Shown here: positions 46,151 to 57,440 of the stretch, in pieces
Position numbering within the stretch: the first letter of the stretch is position 1
Layout of the letters: each line of letters opens with the position of its first letter
DNA from: Bubalus kerabau
Lineage: Eukaryota; Chordata; Mammalia; Artiodactyla; Bovidae
DNA: 64,000 nt
NCBI RefSeq assembly: GCF_029407905.1
Contig: NC_073624.1
Location: 116,684,001 to 116,748,000, forward strand
Direction of reading: 5' to 3'
Notes under the pieces: model-generated
The model's database searches: none
Told to the model about the DNA's origin: nothing
The model's input: the letters and a program-made list of their open reading frames with translations, nothing else
Made by a program: the position numbers and the translations under genes

Positions 46151-46815
46151 CACTAGATATGATCAAGAGATATGTCATTAACCCATCCTAGGTCTTCCTT
46201 TTTGTTCTTAATGTTGAATATCTACTTTATACCAAAACAAGGGAAAGGGAGAGAGAGACCGAGTTTGTATGTTTTCTGCAATGAGAGAGGAAGGGGTTTA
46301 CAGTTTACACCTAGAAATCAAAATATGGTCTCTTCAGTTCATCGAACGGGTTTAGATACAACACCAAAGACCTCTTCCCCCACTGGGAAACCTGTGTCTA
46401 TTCAGGCAGAACATCTAGGAAGAGTTTGTTTCCACCGTCTGCTAAAGAGCATCCCTGTCTCGTGACCTCTTCATTTCAGTCCGCTGGAGCCATAGTCAGC
46501 AAAAACCTCTAACTCACAAAGCCATCTGTTTTTATTCTGTGTTTTACTCCTCTCCTTCATTTAGGTAAAAGAAGAAAACTCCAATAAGGCATGCTATTCT
46601 GTGGGGTTCTGACAGTCCAACGCACCTTCAACTCAACCTGCTATCCAATGAATATCCAACGGCACAATGAGGTCTACTCATCAGTGTGATGACAGATGCC
46701 AAATGGCCCAACCACCTGATTCTTTGCTAAGGCTGGAATGTGTTCTTACATGATCTAGAATTATTTTCTGTTCCATGGCTTGAACTGAAAATGTGTGCTG
46801 CTGCTGCTTCTTCTT
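46150..46815. other. Intergenic stretch, nothing recognised
   Basis: No supported feature. A 97-codon frame at 46172-46465 has no domain or splice evidence. Confidence 0.5.
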
Positions 46816-46824
46816 TTAATAGTT

Positions 46825-46982
46825 ATTTGGCTGCTCTAGGCCTTAGCTGAGGCCTGGAGAAATCTTTACTTGCAGCACATGAACTCTTGTTTGCAGCATG
46901 TGGGATCTAGTTCTCTGACCAGGAATTGAACCCAGGTCCCCTGCATGGGAGTCTTAGCCACTGGACTACCAGGGAAGTCCTC
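46825..46982 (-). repeat. CHR-type SINE
   Basis: gtgggatctagttctctgac and ccactggactaccagggaag in reverse orientation. Confidence 0.87.
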
Positions 46983-47149
46983 AAAAATGGGTGTTTCTGA
47001 AAGACTTACTATAGGCAGAAAATGTATTTAAGCTGAATCCTCTATTATGTTGAACACACTTGTGAGCTGTGTTTTACTTCAATCATGTAACCAGAGAGAA
47101 TAAAGATGGAGGAAATAATACAGACTGAACAGTAATATTTGCTGTTTTC

Positions 47150-47625
47150 TGAGCATTTACTTTATGACAGGTTCTTTACCATGACGGTGCTATGAGCTGT
47201 GGATATTGTTAAATGGCCCTTTTACTGATAAGAAAACAGTAGCTGCTTGGGGCTTCCCTGATGTATAGTGAAAAAGAATTTGCCTGCCGGTGCGGGGGAT
47301 AGGGGTTCGATGCCTCGGCTGGAAAGATCCCACGTGGCGCAAAGCAATTAGGCCTGCGAGCTGCAGCCACTGAGGCCTGCGCACCTGGAGCCCGTGCTCT
47401 GCAGCAAGAGGAGCCGCGGACAGAGGTGGGAAGCCCGTGTGCACACCCAAGAGCCGCCCTTTCTCGCCACAGCTAGAGAAAGCCCGTGCGCGGCAATGGA
47501 GACCCAGTGCACCTGAAAATGTTAAAAAACAGAGAGTTAATTAATAAAAAAAAGAAAAGAAAACAGAAGCTTCCAGAAGTTAAATAAGTCCCCCAGATCA
47601 GCAGACAGGGATGCAGAGCTGGGAG
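47150..47625 (-). repeat. MIR element split by a CHR-type SINE
   Basis: gagcatttactttatgacag to ttttactgataagaaaacag is the first piece. After the SINE it resumes with aagttaaataagtcccccag, matching the usual MIR text in reverse orientation. Confidence 0.65.
47230..47571 (+). repeat. CHR-type SINE with 15-bp target-site duplication
   Basis: The element starts near 47250 (ggcttccctgatgtatag) and ends in an A-rich tail at about 47556. Flanks are aagaaaacagtagct (47230-47244) and aagaaaacagaagct (47557-47571), one mismatch. Confidence 0.88.
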
Positions 47626-47629
47626 ACTC

Positions 47630-48235
47630 CGGAGGCCCTGCGCCTTGCACACCTTCCAGCTCTTCAGAGACAAGGGATGAGGCAGGCTGAGCACAGCAGG
47701 GTGGACTCTCCGGGAGAGCAGGGCCTGGCAGAGGGCGGTTGTGTCGCCTCTGTGCCTTTCCGGAGGAGAGTGCTGTGTCATAGGCCATCCCACAGTGTCC
47801 AGAGTCTCTCCCCAGACCACCCAGCAAAGCAGTCTGTGTGCTTTGAAGGCATCATTTTATTTAAGGAATGATGAGGTTGTGGACCAAGGGGAAAGGACGT
47901 AAGGACTAGTTTCACTGAGCATTTACTCAAGAAAAACACATGTCTTTATAAGGCATGGAATAGATGACTTGCTTTCCAATGGCAACGACAAGGATCACTT
48001 CCTGGGGAATTAATGAGAACATCTTGTCCGCCCAGAGACCCCCCACCTTGCTGAGGCTCAACCTTGGGTCTTATCCGAGGAAAACACATGAATCATGGTG
48101 AATGGGAAGCCTGGTGTCCAGCCAGTGGGGTGAGGATACTGGCATGGAACCCAAGCAGAAAGGAGCTCAGAGGCGGGGGGACAGACACTCAAGAGCTGGC
48201 CTACTCACCCCTCAGCCTTCACCTAGTTCTCACCA
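47630..48235. other. Intergenic stretch, nothing recognised
   Basis: Moderately GC-rich unique sequence. Overlapping short frames on both strands are not supported. Confidence 0.45.
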
Positions 48236-48240
48236 TCCCT

Positions 48241-48462
48241 TGATTGTTGTTGTTCGTAGGTCAGTCGTGTCTGACTCTTTGTGACCCCATGGACTGCAGC
48301 ACGCAAGGCTTCCCTGTCTTTACTATCTTCTGGAGTTCACTCAAACTCATGGCCTTTGAATCGGTGATGCCATCTAACCATCTCAACCTCTGTTGTCCCC
48401 TTCTCCTCCTGCCTTTTCCAATGAGTCAGCTCTTTGCACCAGGTGGCAAAAGTATTGGATTT
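48241..48462 (-). repeat. BovB LINE 3' end fragment with internal deletion
   Basis: gtcagtcgtgtctgactctt, tcggtgatgccatctaacca and gcaccaggtggcaaaagtat in reverse orientation. The stretch normally between the last two is shortened. Confidence 0.87.
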
Positions 48463-48498
48463 TTTTTTATATGTAATTTATCAGAGACCCCCCCAGGC

Positions 48499-48722
48499 CC
48501 TGGGCTTCCTAGGTGGTGCTAGTGGTAAAGAACCCTCCTGCCAATGCAAGAGATGTAAGAGACTCGGGTTCGATCCCTGGGTCAGAGATGATTCTCTGGA
48601 GGAAGGCATGGCAACCAGCTCCAGTATTCTCACCTGGAGAATCCCCATGGTCAGAGGAGCCTACTGGGCTATGGTCCCTAGGTTCACAAAGAGTTGGACA
48701 CAACTGAAGCAAATTAGCACGC
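48499..48722 (+). repeat. Bov-tA SINE
   Basis: ctgggcttcctaggtggtgc, then gggttcgatccctgggtcag, then aaagagttggacacaactga. Confidence 0.9.
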
Positions 48723-48724
48723 AC

Positions 48725-51225
48725 GTACGCCTCTGGCCCGCTTGCTTCTTCCCAGGAAAACAGGCACGTTGAGGGGCTTTGTGGCGTCACAGAAGCGATG
48801 CTGTCCTGCAGCGCCTCCTTCTCTGGCTCTCATCGCCTGCCTTCCACCCACAGGCTGGTGCTGCAGCCGCGGTGATGTCACTTCGAGACCTCTGAGGTCG
48901 GTTTCCTCCAACTCCTTCCTGCCCAGGTCCAGGCCCAATCCTCAGGGCCGCAGGGGTGAAGGCAGAGCTGCTACCCATACCGGAGCGCTGAGGCTCAGTG
49001 TGGGGCCCAGACCTGTCTCCTTCTGGGTTTGGGTCTCACTTGCCTGTAGGGACTCTGCAGAGCCTGGGCTCAGAGTTGCCGCTCAGTCTGCAGGCGGATG
49101 GCAGAAAAAAGTTTTGGGATCGAGCTTGCTCTTTAGGTGTGAGAGTCCCCTGCTTGTCCTTAAGGACCCCTCCCATCTCCTGTTGGTAGGAGGTAGGGGA
49201 TGTGGAAGACGTTTTCCCAGGAGGACTAGTTTTCTAAGGAATGTAAAAGTTATAGAAAGGGCAGAGACGTGAAAAGCAAGACAGACTTTGCTGGGAAGGA
49301 GAGACGGGGGAGATTTTGAGTGCAGGTGCGAACCTCAGCTGTTACCAAGAGAGGATTAAGGGCGAATCGCTGAGAAGAGTAACAAGGAAACATTTGCATT
49401 TTTACTTGCTTCTCTCCGTGGCTTCTGGGGTGGGTGGTGGTGTGACCCAGCAGAGAGCATCTTTATAAGTGCTGAGTTTTTGTAGTCCCCGTTGCCCCCC
49501 ACCTTGGTCCGCCTCACCCTGACCTCCCCGAGGCCCTCGCCCTTGGCATCTGGACAGTCCCCCTGCTGTGTGGACAAGGGCGTTCATCTCTGACCCTTGC
49601 CCACAGCCGGCGCCTCCCCAGGCCCGCTCCACACCATCAGCCCTCTTTGCATGTCTGATCGCTTACCATGAGGTGCTCAGGGCACTTTCCAGAAGAAGGC
49701 TTATCTCATGCAGTACCTGGGACTTCAGAGGGTTGGGCTTCCAGGAGCGGAGCAGCTCCGGTTTCCTTGGCAGCAGCGTGAACTGCTGGAGTGTGTGATA
49801 GTGCACCTGGAGCAAAGAAAGCAGCTGGGGATGGAGACAAGCTTTAGCGGACAATCAGAGTCACAAATGGCTGAGACGAGACCGGGTCCTGGTGGGGAAC
49901 GCAGGTGGGAGTCAGCACAGGTGGCAGGAAGGGGAGAAGAGCTGATCTGGGCCTCGTGGGTGGCATGGGTGGCATGAGAAACCGCGTCCCTAGGTCCTCC
50001 TGACCATGGAGACAACTTCAGCGTGGGCAACAGTGGTGTCTGGCTTGGCCCCCCGCCCACTCCCCTTTGTCTCCTCATCTTTCCTAGAAGGTCTAGCTGC
50101 ATTGTTAGCGGCTTAGTGTTGGACCTCAGTCAAAGCCTTTATCAGCATGACTGCCATAGCCATCTCAGTGTCCCTCCAGTGACCCCCAGGTCTTGTGAGG
50201 TCCCCAGAGCTGAGTCCTTCACTGAGGACCTTGGAAAGGCTTCCTCGGGTGGGGCCCGGTGTCATTGGACAGTGCGTATGATAGCCAGGGCTGCACACAG
50301 GACCTGCCCGGGACTGCCCTCCCCCAGACTCTCAGTTCATCTTCCTTCTTACTGCCGCCTCCGCTCTTCCAGGAAATCAGGGCAGCCTTTGGCCCCATTT
50401 GGCTCAGGAGGGTTAGTTCCCGTCTCCAGGTGTCTCACTGCCAAGGCCAAAGTCCCTGTGCTGATTTCTTCCGGGGGTGTTTAGAGTTTCTTCTCACAGG
50501 TAGCTGAACGCTGGTAGCCTGTCCCATTTCTGAGTTTCCAAAATCAGCACACAGATCAATACCCTCCAGCGACATACAATTTTAAAAGTAAGCGGCAGAA
50601 GACTTCTCTATGGGTGACATGTAGAGACCAGGCCGCACTTGTGTTTTTAAGCAGAAACATTTCAGGGAAGTCTCCTTGGGCCCTGAGCTATTTTTGAGGT
50701 TGAGTGCTGGGAATCCTTTTGAGCCACACAAGTCAGAGTCCCTCTGGGCATGTTGGACCACCCCCAGAGTTGCAGAGAGGATTGCAGAGGCATTCCAGAG
50801 AGAGGCTGGGAAAAACCTGACAGGAAGTATTCCCAGAACACTCAACTCCCAAAGTCCCTGCTGGCTAATGATTAGGGCATAACTATAAACAAAGCAGAAG
50901 AGCTTCAAAGAATAGCATTCTACAGACGGCAAACAGAAAAATGCCCTCCTGGCTTTGGTCAGCTCATAGCGCCCCTGATGCCAGGGCATTCCAAGGTGAA
51001 CCAAGCAAATGCGTGCTGTCTGTTGCCCAGGGCCACGTCTAAACACCACCGCCAGCCTCCATAGGATCCTTCCCTAGCGTGTTATATTTCTCCACCAGAC
51101 TTCCCTGAGATTGGAAAGAAGAGAGATGGCAGGGATGTGAGAAAAGGGAATGTAGGCTAAAGCGGCAGGGTTACTGGATCCCCTGTAAATACCACGCAAG
51201 GCAGATTTCTGGTGGCCATGATCTG
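48725..51225. other. 2.5-kb GC-richer intergenic stretch without young repeats
   Basis: Noticeably higher GC and no recognisable SINE or LINE. Open frames up to 176 codons (48742-49272 +, 50582-51049 -) overlap on both strands without recognisable domains. It could be an enhancer-like or non-coding transcribed region, but no feature is directly supported. Confidence 0.4.
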
Positions 51226-51234
51226 GTCTCACAG

Positions 51235-51430
51235 ATCCAGGCATGCGTGGGCTTTGGAATTAGATGATCCTAGAGTCAATACTCAGCTCTACCACTCAGT
51301 AGACATGATAATTTATTGCAACTCTTTGCTCATCTGTAAAATGGGAGTGATGATTCCTAACTCATAGGCTTTATTTTGAGATTATAAATATATATAAATG
51401 AATATATTTTGGTGTCTGGCACATAGATAG
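51235..51430 (+). repeat. MIR element
   Basis: actcagctctaccactcagt, ctcatctgtaaaatgggagt and ttttggtgtctggcacatag in MIR order. Confidence 0.87.
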
Positions 51431-51492
51431 ATACTACTATTATTATTACCACTTCTAATACTTCTGCAAGTATTGTAAAATAGCAGCTGGTT

Positions 51493-51797
51493 AGTGAATG
51501 CTTCGGAGAAGGCAATGGCACCCCACTCCAGTACTCTTGCCTGGAAAATCCCATGGATGGAGGAGCCTGGTAGGCTGCAGTCCATGGGGGTTGCTAAGAG
51601 TCAGACATGACTGAGCAACTTCACTTTCACTTTTCACTTTCCTGCATTGGAGAAGGAAATGGCAACCCACTCCAGTGTTCTTGCCTGGAAGATCCCAGGG
51701 ATGGGGGAGCCTTGTGGGCTGCCGTCTATGGGGTTGTACAGGGTTGGACATGACTGAAGCGACTTAGCAGCAGCAGCAGCAGCAGCAGTGAGTGCTT
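51493..51797 (+). repeat. BOV-A2 SINE with (AGC)n tail and 11-bp target-site duplication
   Basis: Two Bov-A monomers, ggagaaggcaatggcacccc and gagaaggaaatggcaaccca, with the usual linker. It ends in about seven AGC units at 51768-51788. Flanks agtgaatgctt (51493-51503) and agtgagtgctt (51787-51797) differ at one base. Confidence 0.93.
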
Positions 51798-51799
51798 AC

Positions 51800-52400
51800 C
51801 ATATGCTGGGTATTGGGGTAAACACTGTGAATACATATATTTTTTGGATGTAAAACTTTTTTAAAAGCCCAGTAATTCTTGATACAGTAGAATGCTGCTA
51901 TATAGCAATTTAGTTAAATAAGAATATCGCTAGGGAAGGAAGGTTTGACTAGATTGACGTTTCTGTTTGCATTTGCTTACCTGAAATTAACTCAATATTT
52001 CACAAGCTCTGTGTACTTGAGCCAAGAAACAATATTGCATTTTGGTAGGTGTTGATCTTGACTGTTTTAAACTGCTATATGAATATAAGAATTAAGACAG
52101 TTGGCTCTATGGACTAGATTAAAAACCTAGGGATTAAAAGATTAAAACAAAACAGAGTAGAATAAACACTACTTTAAGTAAACAGTCAAGTAATTGAAAC
52201 CCGCATATTAGGTATCAGCTGTTTAAATTATTTTACTATCTGATGTAATCTTTCTGAACTGTGCTTCTAAAGAAGATGGCCTCATACATGAACCAAAATT
52301 CCTGGTGTCTTTAATAAGCAGAAAGGAAACATTTCCTGTCCTAGGCCATATTGATGAGGAAGCTCAAAGCATTAGCTTTTAAATTACTTATTTACATAAA
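51800..52400. other. Intergenic stretch, nothing recognised
   Basis: AT-rich sequence without a supported feature. Confidence 0.5.
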
Positions 52401-52406
52401 CATCTT

Positions 52407-52566
52407 GTTTATTTGGCTGTGCCAGGTCTTGGTTGTGGTGTGAGGGATGTTTGGCATGTGAACTCAGTTGTGGCAGGCGGGATCTAGTTCCCTGACCAGG
52501 GGCCGAACCCAGGTCCCCTGCATTGGGAGGGTGGGGTCTTAACCACTGGGCCACCAGGGAGGTCCC
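52407..52566 (-). repeat. CHR-type SINE
   Basis: gcgggatctagttccctgac and ccactgggccaccagggagg in reverse orientation. Confidence 0.88.
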
Positions 52567-53074
52567 TAAAAGCACTAGCTGTTGCTATACTGTGTGCCAC
52601 TTTTTTGGGGGAATCTGTAGCTTTGATGGTTCTCATACTGAGCGCCTCAGTCTAATTGAGAAGTGGGAGAGTGCCCAGTGGAATAAAAAGCTCTCAGCGG
52701 GGTGTCAACAGCCAGCCCGGAGGGGGATGTCCTTGCGAGATAAACACCGCAGCTCTGTGCCGGCTTCCCTGTGGGGCGTCTGGTAGAGATGGTCTGCCGT
52801 GTGCTTCCCCGATAGAAAAATTTGCCTCTGTTTTTAAATCATTCTGTCTGGCTAGCAGGTTGAGGTGATCTACTTTTCTTGGGATACAGACAGGATTTAA
52901 TGCATTCTTCTTTGACATCTAATCACTGGATGAGGGCTACGAATGGTGGGGTGGAAAACGTGAAGGAGATATTTGTTAATCCATTGCCGGCACCAGATAC
53001 TCTGGTGAGAGGCTTCCTGTGTTTTCCGTCTTTCAGTTCTCACAGTCAACCTGTAAATTAGTTATTATTAACTA

Positions 53075-53150
53075 CTGCCCAGAGCACAGTGGTCCAGTTA
53101 GGATTCAAACCACGGTTTCTCCAGTATTCACCCTGCTATCCTAGATGATC
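53075..53150 (-). repeat. Short MIR-like remnant
   Basis: ttaggattcaaaccacggtt and attcaccctgctatcct resemble the reverse of the MIR core. Confidence 0.5.
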
Positions 53151-53177
53151 AGTGTATTAGGAATAACTGGTGTACTG

Positions 53178-53385
53178 GTGTGTGCTCATTTGCTCAGTTG
53201 TTTGACTCTTTGCGACCCAGTGGATTGTAGCCCACCAGGCTTCTCTGTCCATAGGATTTTTTAGGCAAGAATTCTGATATAGGTTTCCATTTCCTCCTCC
53301 AGGAGACCTTCCTGACCCAGGAATCGAACATGCATCTCCTGAACCATGGGAGCATTCTTTACCTGCTGAGACATCGGGAAGCCTG
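53178..53385 (-). repeat. Bov-tA SINE
   Basis: tgactctttgcgacccagtg to acctgctgagacatcgggaa in reverse orientation. Confidence 0.88.
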
Positions 53386-53426
53386 GTAAGCTGGTTTGCA
53401 AGAACATTTACTTGGTTGTAATTGGC

Positions 53427-53815
53427 TTTTAGTCTCAGCTTCCCTGTTGTGTGATTAGGGGCAATTCTATGCCTCTAAGACTCAGTTTCCTCATCTGTGT
53501 GTGTGTGCTCAGTCGTGTCCGATTCTTTGTGACCCCATGAGCCATATCCCACCAGACTCCTCTGTCCATGGAATTTTCCAGGCAAGAATACTGGAGTGGG
53601 CTGCCATTTCCTACTTCGGGGGATCTTCCCGACCCAGGGATCAAATCTGAGTCTCCTATGTCTCCTGTATGGGCAGGCAGATTCTTTACCACTGTGCCAC
53701 CTGGGAAGTGCCCTCCTTATCTATAAAAGGGGATAATAAAAATAATAATAATATTATCTCAAAGAGTTATTGAGAGAATTTAAAAAGAAGTGCACATAAA
53801 ACCTAGCACCTGGGA
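53427..53815 (+). repeat. MIR element split by a Bov-tA SINE
   Basis: gactcagtttcctcatctgt precedes the SINE, and ccttatctataaaaggggat follows it. The overlap looks like a decayed target-site duplication of about 10 bp. Confidence 0.75.
53503..53712 (-). repeat. Bov-tA SINE inside MIR
   Basis: gctcagtcgtgtccgattct to accactgtgccacctgggaa, with a short (TG)n at its left end. Confidence 0.9.
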
Positions 53816-54429
53816 CTGGCTTAAAACATACCGCCTGTTGCTCTTGCTTTGTTATTTATGTGGGACATCGTTAGTTTGATTGTGAAGGCTACCACAATAC
53901 CTCTATTAATTACACAGTGGATTTTCACAATACCTTGTTAGAGACTCCATTAGCAGAGGTGAGGGTAAGAGAGAGGGTAGCAGTGTTTAATTTAGGATGA
54001 CAGAAGTAAGAACTAGCCAGACTTTCAATCCTAACTGGAGGGAATTTAAGTGCAGTAAAAACAAAATCTCTTTTGGGGAGTCTTGAGTTTGGAGCTGACT
54101 TGAGGCTCAGGGAGACACGGGATGAAGCGGTCCCCTGTCCCCATCAGGAAGGGGAGAAGATGGGAGGATTCCTAATCTGGCTGCTGCTGAAAGAATTTAG
54201 CGACAAGGACTAGTGGCTCTTGTCACCACTTACCCCAAGCAGTGGTCTCTTGTCGCTATTCCCAGGCCAAGCCTTAGGAAAGGCTTGTGATTGTGGGTGA
54301 CGGTGGTGTGTATATGTGTGCACATGTGTGGTTGAGAGTACTTGAGGGTCAGACAACCACCATTGTGTGATTTTAGTCTCTTGTCTCTTTCCCCTTTCAT
54401 TTATTCATTTTTCATATTCATTTAATATA

Positions 54430-54609
54430 CGTTGTTAGTTGCTAAGTTGTGCCTGACTCTTTGCGACCCCATGGATTGTAACCCGCCAGGCTCCTCTGTC
54501 CATGGGATTCTCCATGCAAGAATACTGGAGTGGGTAGTCATTCCCTTCTCCATGGGATCTTCTGCATGACAGGCAGATTCTTTACCATCTGAGCCACCAA
54601 GGAAGCCCA
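54430..54609 (-). repeat. Bov-tA SINE with internal deletion
   Basis: gttgctaagttgtgcctgac to catctgagccaccaaggaag. The segment containing the B-box is shortened. Confidence 0.88.
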
Positions 54610-54631
54610 TTGAGTACATATTAATCAATAT

Positions 54632-54790
54632 TTCATTTTATTTATTCAACAAACATTTATTGGATGTTTCCTACTGACCAGGAACTTTGATGAGGTCTGT
54701 GCTAAAAACCTGAGTGAATAAAAACTGAATGAACTCACTGACAAGTAAATAAGCAAATAAATGTCACTTGAAGGGTCTGATATAGACTCT
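54632..54790. repeat. Old interspersed repeat remnant (L2/L1M-like)
   Basis: tttattcaacaaacatttat, then taaataagcaaataaatgtc follow the order of a common old mammalian repeat. The family is not certain. Confidence 0.45.
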
Positions 54791-54799
54791 TGAGGTAGG

Positions 54800-55640
54800 T
54801 AGCTCTCTACCTGTCAGAAGGCGGCATGGAATTCAGTTTATAGCAAACCATGGATTCCCGCCCGCCCCCCAAATTAGAATTAGATAAACACCTTATAAAA
54901 TACAAATGCTGTAGCGATGGGTTGAAATGCATTCAGGTTAGTGTGTACTCAGTCAGTGTGGCGGAAACTGAAATCCAAGGTACAGGGTGAGGAAGGAGAT
55001 GGAGAAAGATGACTGAAGGAGAGGCGGCGAAAGCGCAGAGAAGAGGCCTGAGGAGAAGGCAGGTCCCCCGCTGGTGCCTCAGAGTCTCTGTCCACCTGCA
55101 AAGGGGCAGCTCTCAGGGGACTTTCTTATCCTGGCTGGCTGCAACATCCTTTTGTGTTGCTGGCACCAGTTTCCATTCAAGTTTAAAAAAAGAAAACAAA
55201 CAGGCAATTTACTCTGAGTAGCTTCTAAGGGATTTGTTAATCAACCTATCACTCTATAATCCATTGCCTGAGGAGGCCCTCAATTTCGATCACAGCGGCT
55301 CTCATAGAAGAAAGCTAAAAGAAGTCTAGAATCCCTTCAGGAAGTGTAACATGTATGGGATTTGCACAGACTGGAGAAATTCGAGCTTGTTGTTTATTTT
55401 ACTCAAAGATAGTACTGAGTCTAACGAGAGGCGGAGAGATAGATCAACCCACTGAATAATTAGCTCTGACAATAAAGTGCAGATAAAGTTTTCCCTCGGC
55501 TTCTTTGGTTCTCAAGAAGACACCAAGCTGATTTCCTGAGTTCCAGACTCTGGGGAGAGAGGCTGGGTGATAGGATATGAGCTCTGAAGGTTCTTGGGGG
55601 CCAAGTCCAGCATCTCCAACTTGCTGATCATGTATTCTCA
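54800..55640. other. Intergenic stretch, nothing recognised
   Basis: No supported feature. Confidence 0.5.
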
Positions 55641-55644
55641 AATA

Positions 55645-55915
55645 TATTTTGACTTCTCAGTCTCAGTCTTCTGGGGATAATAATACTTACCTCAGAGAAT
55701 CAGTTAATGGAAGAACCAAATGAGATCTTATGTACAGCTATGTAATTGTGGGCAAAGTGTTTAAATATTTTATGCCTCAGTTTATTAGTTTGTGAATTGT
55801 GGATAATAGTAGTGTTGATCTAAGAGAGTTCAGAAAATTAAAATTAGTGGATACACATAATATACACAAAGTGCTTTTAAACAATTACTGGTATATATTA
55901 AACATTTCATAATTT
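55645..55915 (+). repeat. Two MIR fragments in tandem
   Basis: tctggggataataatactta (55671 onward) and atgcctcagtttattagttt (55771 onward) are each the MIR core, suggesting two copies or a duplication. Confidence 0.6.
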
Positions 55916-55953
55916 ATTGTTATCACATAAAGCATTCACTATGGTAGTTCTTA

Positions 55954-56162
55954 GGGCTTCCTTGTGATTCGGACAATAAAGAATCTTCCTGCAAAGCGGC
56001 AGACCTGGGTTCAATCCCCGGGTTGGGAAGATCCCCTGGAGAAGGGAATGGCAACCCACTCCAGTATTTCTGTATTTTTGCCTGGAGAATTCCATGGACA
56101 GAGGAGCCTAGTGGGCTACAGTCCATGGGGTTGCAAGGAGTCAGACACGACTGAGTGACTAA
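55954..56162 (+). repeat. Bov-tA SINE
   Basis: ggcttccttgtgattcggac, then gggttcaatccccgggttgg, then gagtcagacacgactgagtg. Confidence 0.9.
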
Positions 56163-56164
56163 TA

Positions 56165-57275
56165 CTTTCATGGTACTTCTTATTTTATTACTCCTTCTTT
56201 GATCCCAGGTATGCCATTTTGTTAAAGCCCTGCTTTCACCATTCAGCTATCCAGCTAGATTAGCTAGGATTGTCACTTTAAACTATGGTAACAAAAAGAT
56301 CTAAATGTATCAGTATAATGAAAAAAAAAAAAAAACTTTCTGTAATAGTCCAGGATGCTTCTAGATTGGAGATGGGGCTCTATTGGACAAAGTCACTGAG
56401 CATTTCCAAATCAAGTGGAAGAGGAGGAGTGCAAGGAAGAATAGGCATAAAGGTGTTCCATGGGCTAGGTCTTGAAGTGGGACACATTATCTCCACACAT
56501 GTTTTGTTGGCTGGTTCTCAACTGTATGGCCACATGTAGCTGCAAAGGAGCCTGGGAAGGTGAGCTGCCTGTGCCCAGATGAAGAGACGGTGGAGGTGGG
56601 AGCCGAGCTGGTGGTCTCTGCCACACCACCTCAAATACCAAGTGAGTTCTGCTGCCTTCAGGGCCAGCTACAAACCCCATGACCCGGCTCCATGACCACG
56701 GTTGTCTTCCAACCTCAGGGTACCCAGAGCCAAACACAAACCCTTTGCTGTTTTTTGGCCCGGTTTCCCTTGCTGCCTAATACAAGTGTCCTGTTCACAG
56801 ACTCAGGTCATTTCCTACCAGACCATCCATACATTTCCTTCAGTCTCAGGTTTAGCTGATGACATGGGGCTACTGCATGTCAGGCATACAGTTTTTTACG
56901 ATTATATTTACAAACCTATGCCGCAAGCAGTATTCAATTTATGGGGAAGGAATCTGAACTCAGAGAGATGAAGTCATACTTTGCCAACTACTCTCCTCTT
57001 TCTTCCAATCCCATAGCATTTAGATTCTTTACCAAATTGGTTAGTACTCAATCCTCCTGATTTCATAAGAACACATCTTTCTTTTCCAATAAAAATGGAG
57101 TTAAAACTTCCAGGTCAAATGTGGGACTCTGTTTGTTTTTCAGATCCTTTAAGTGTTCTTACATAGGAATGGGGAATGTCAGGATTATTTGACTTTAACA
57201 AAACTCTTACCGATGAATTTGCTAATTAATCTTGATAATGTGGGTGTTAGCCTTTATCCAGGATTAAACCAACAT
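56165..57275. other. Intergenic stretch, nothing recognised
   Basis: Contains an A15 run near 56321. No supported gene or repeat. Confidence 0.45.
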
Positions 57276-57277
57276 TG

Positions 57278-57440
57278 GGCTTCCCTGGTAGCTCAGATGG
57301 TAAAGAGACTGCCTGCAGTGTGAGAGACCTAGGTTCAATCCCTGGGTCAGGTAGATCCCCTAGAGAAGGAAATAGCCACTGACTCTAGTATTCTTGCTGG
57401 AAAATCCCATGGATGGAGGAACCTGGCAGGCTACAGTCCA
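57278..57440 (+). repeat. Bov-tA SINE lacking its 3' end
   Basis: gggcttccctggtagctcag to caggctacagtcca, where the sequence changes directly into BovB. The usual final 35-40 bases of the SINE are absent. Confidence 0.88.

Noticed and set aside
48742..49272. 176-codon frame as a coding gene
   Set aside because: It starts inside sequence just after a SINE, has no recognisable domain, and is overlapped by similar frames on the other strand in GC-rich DNA.
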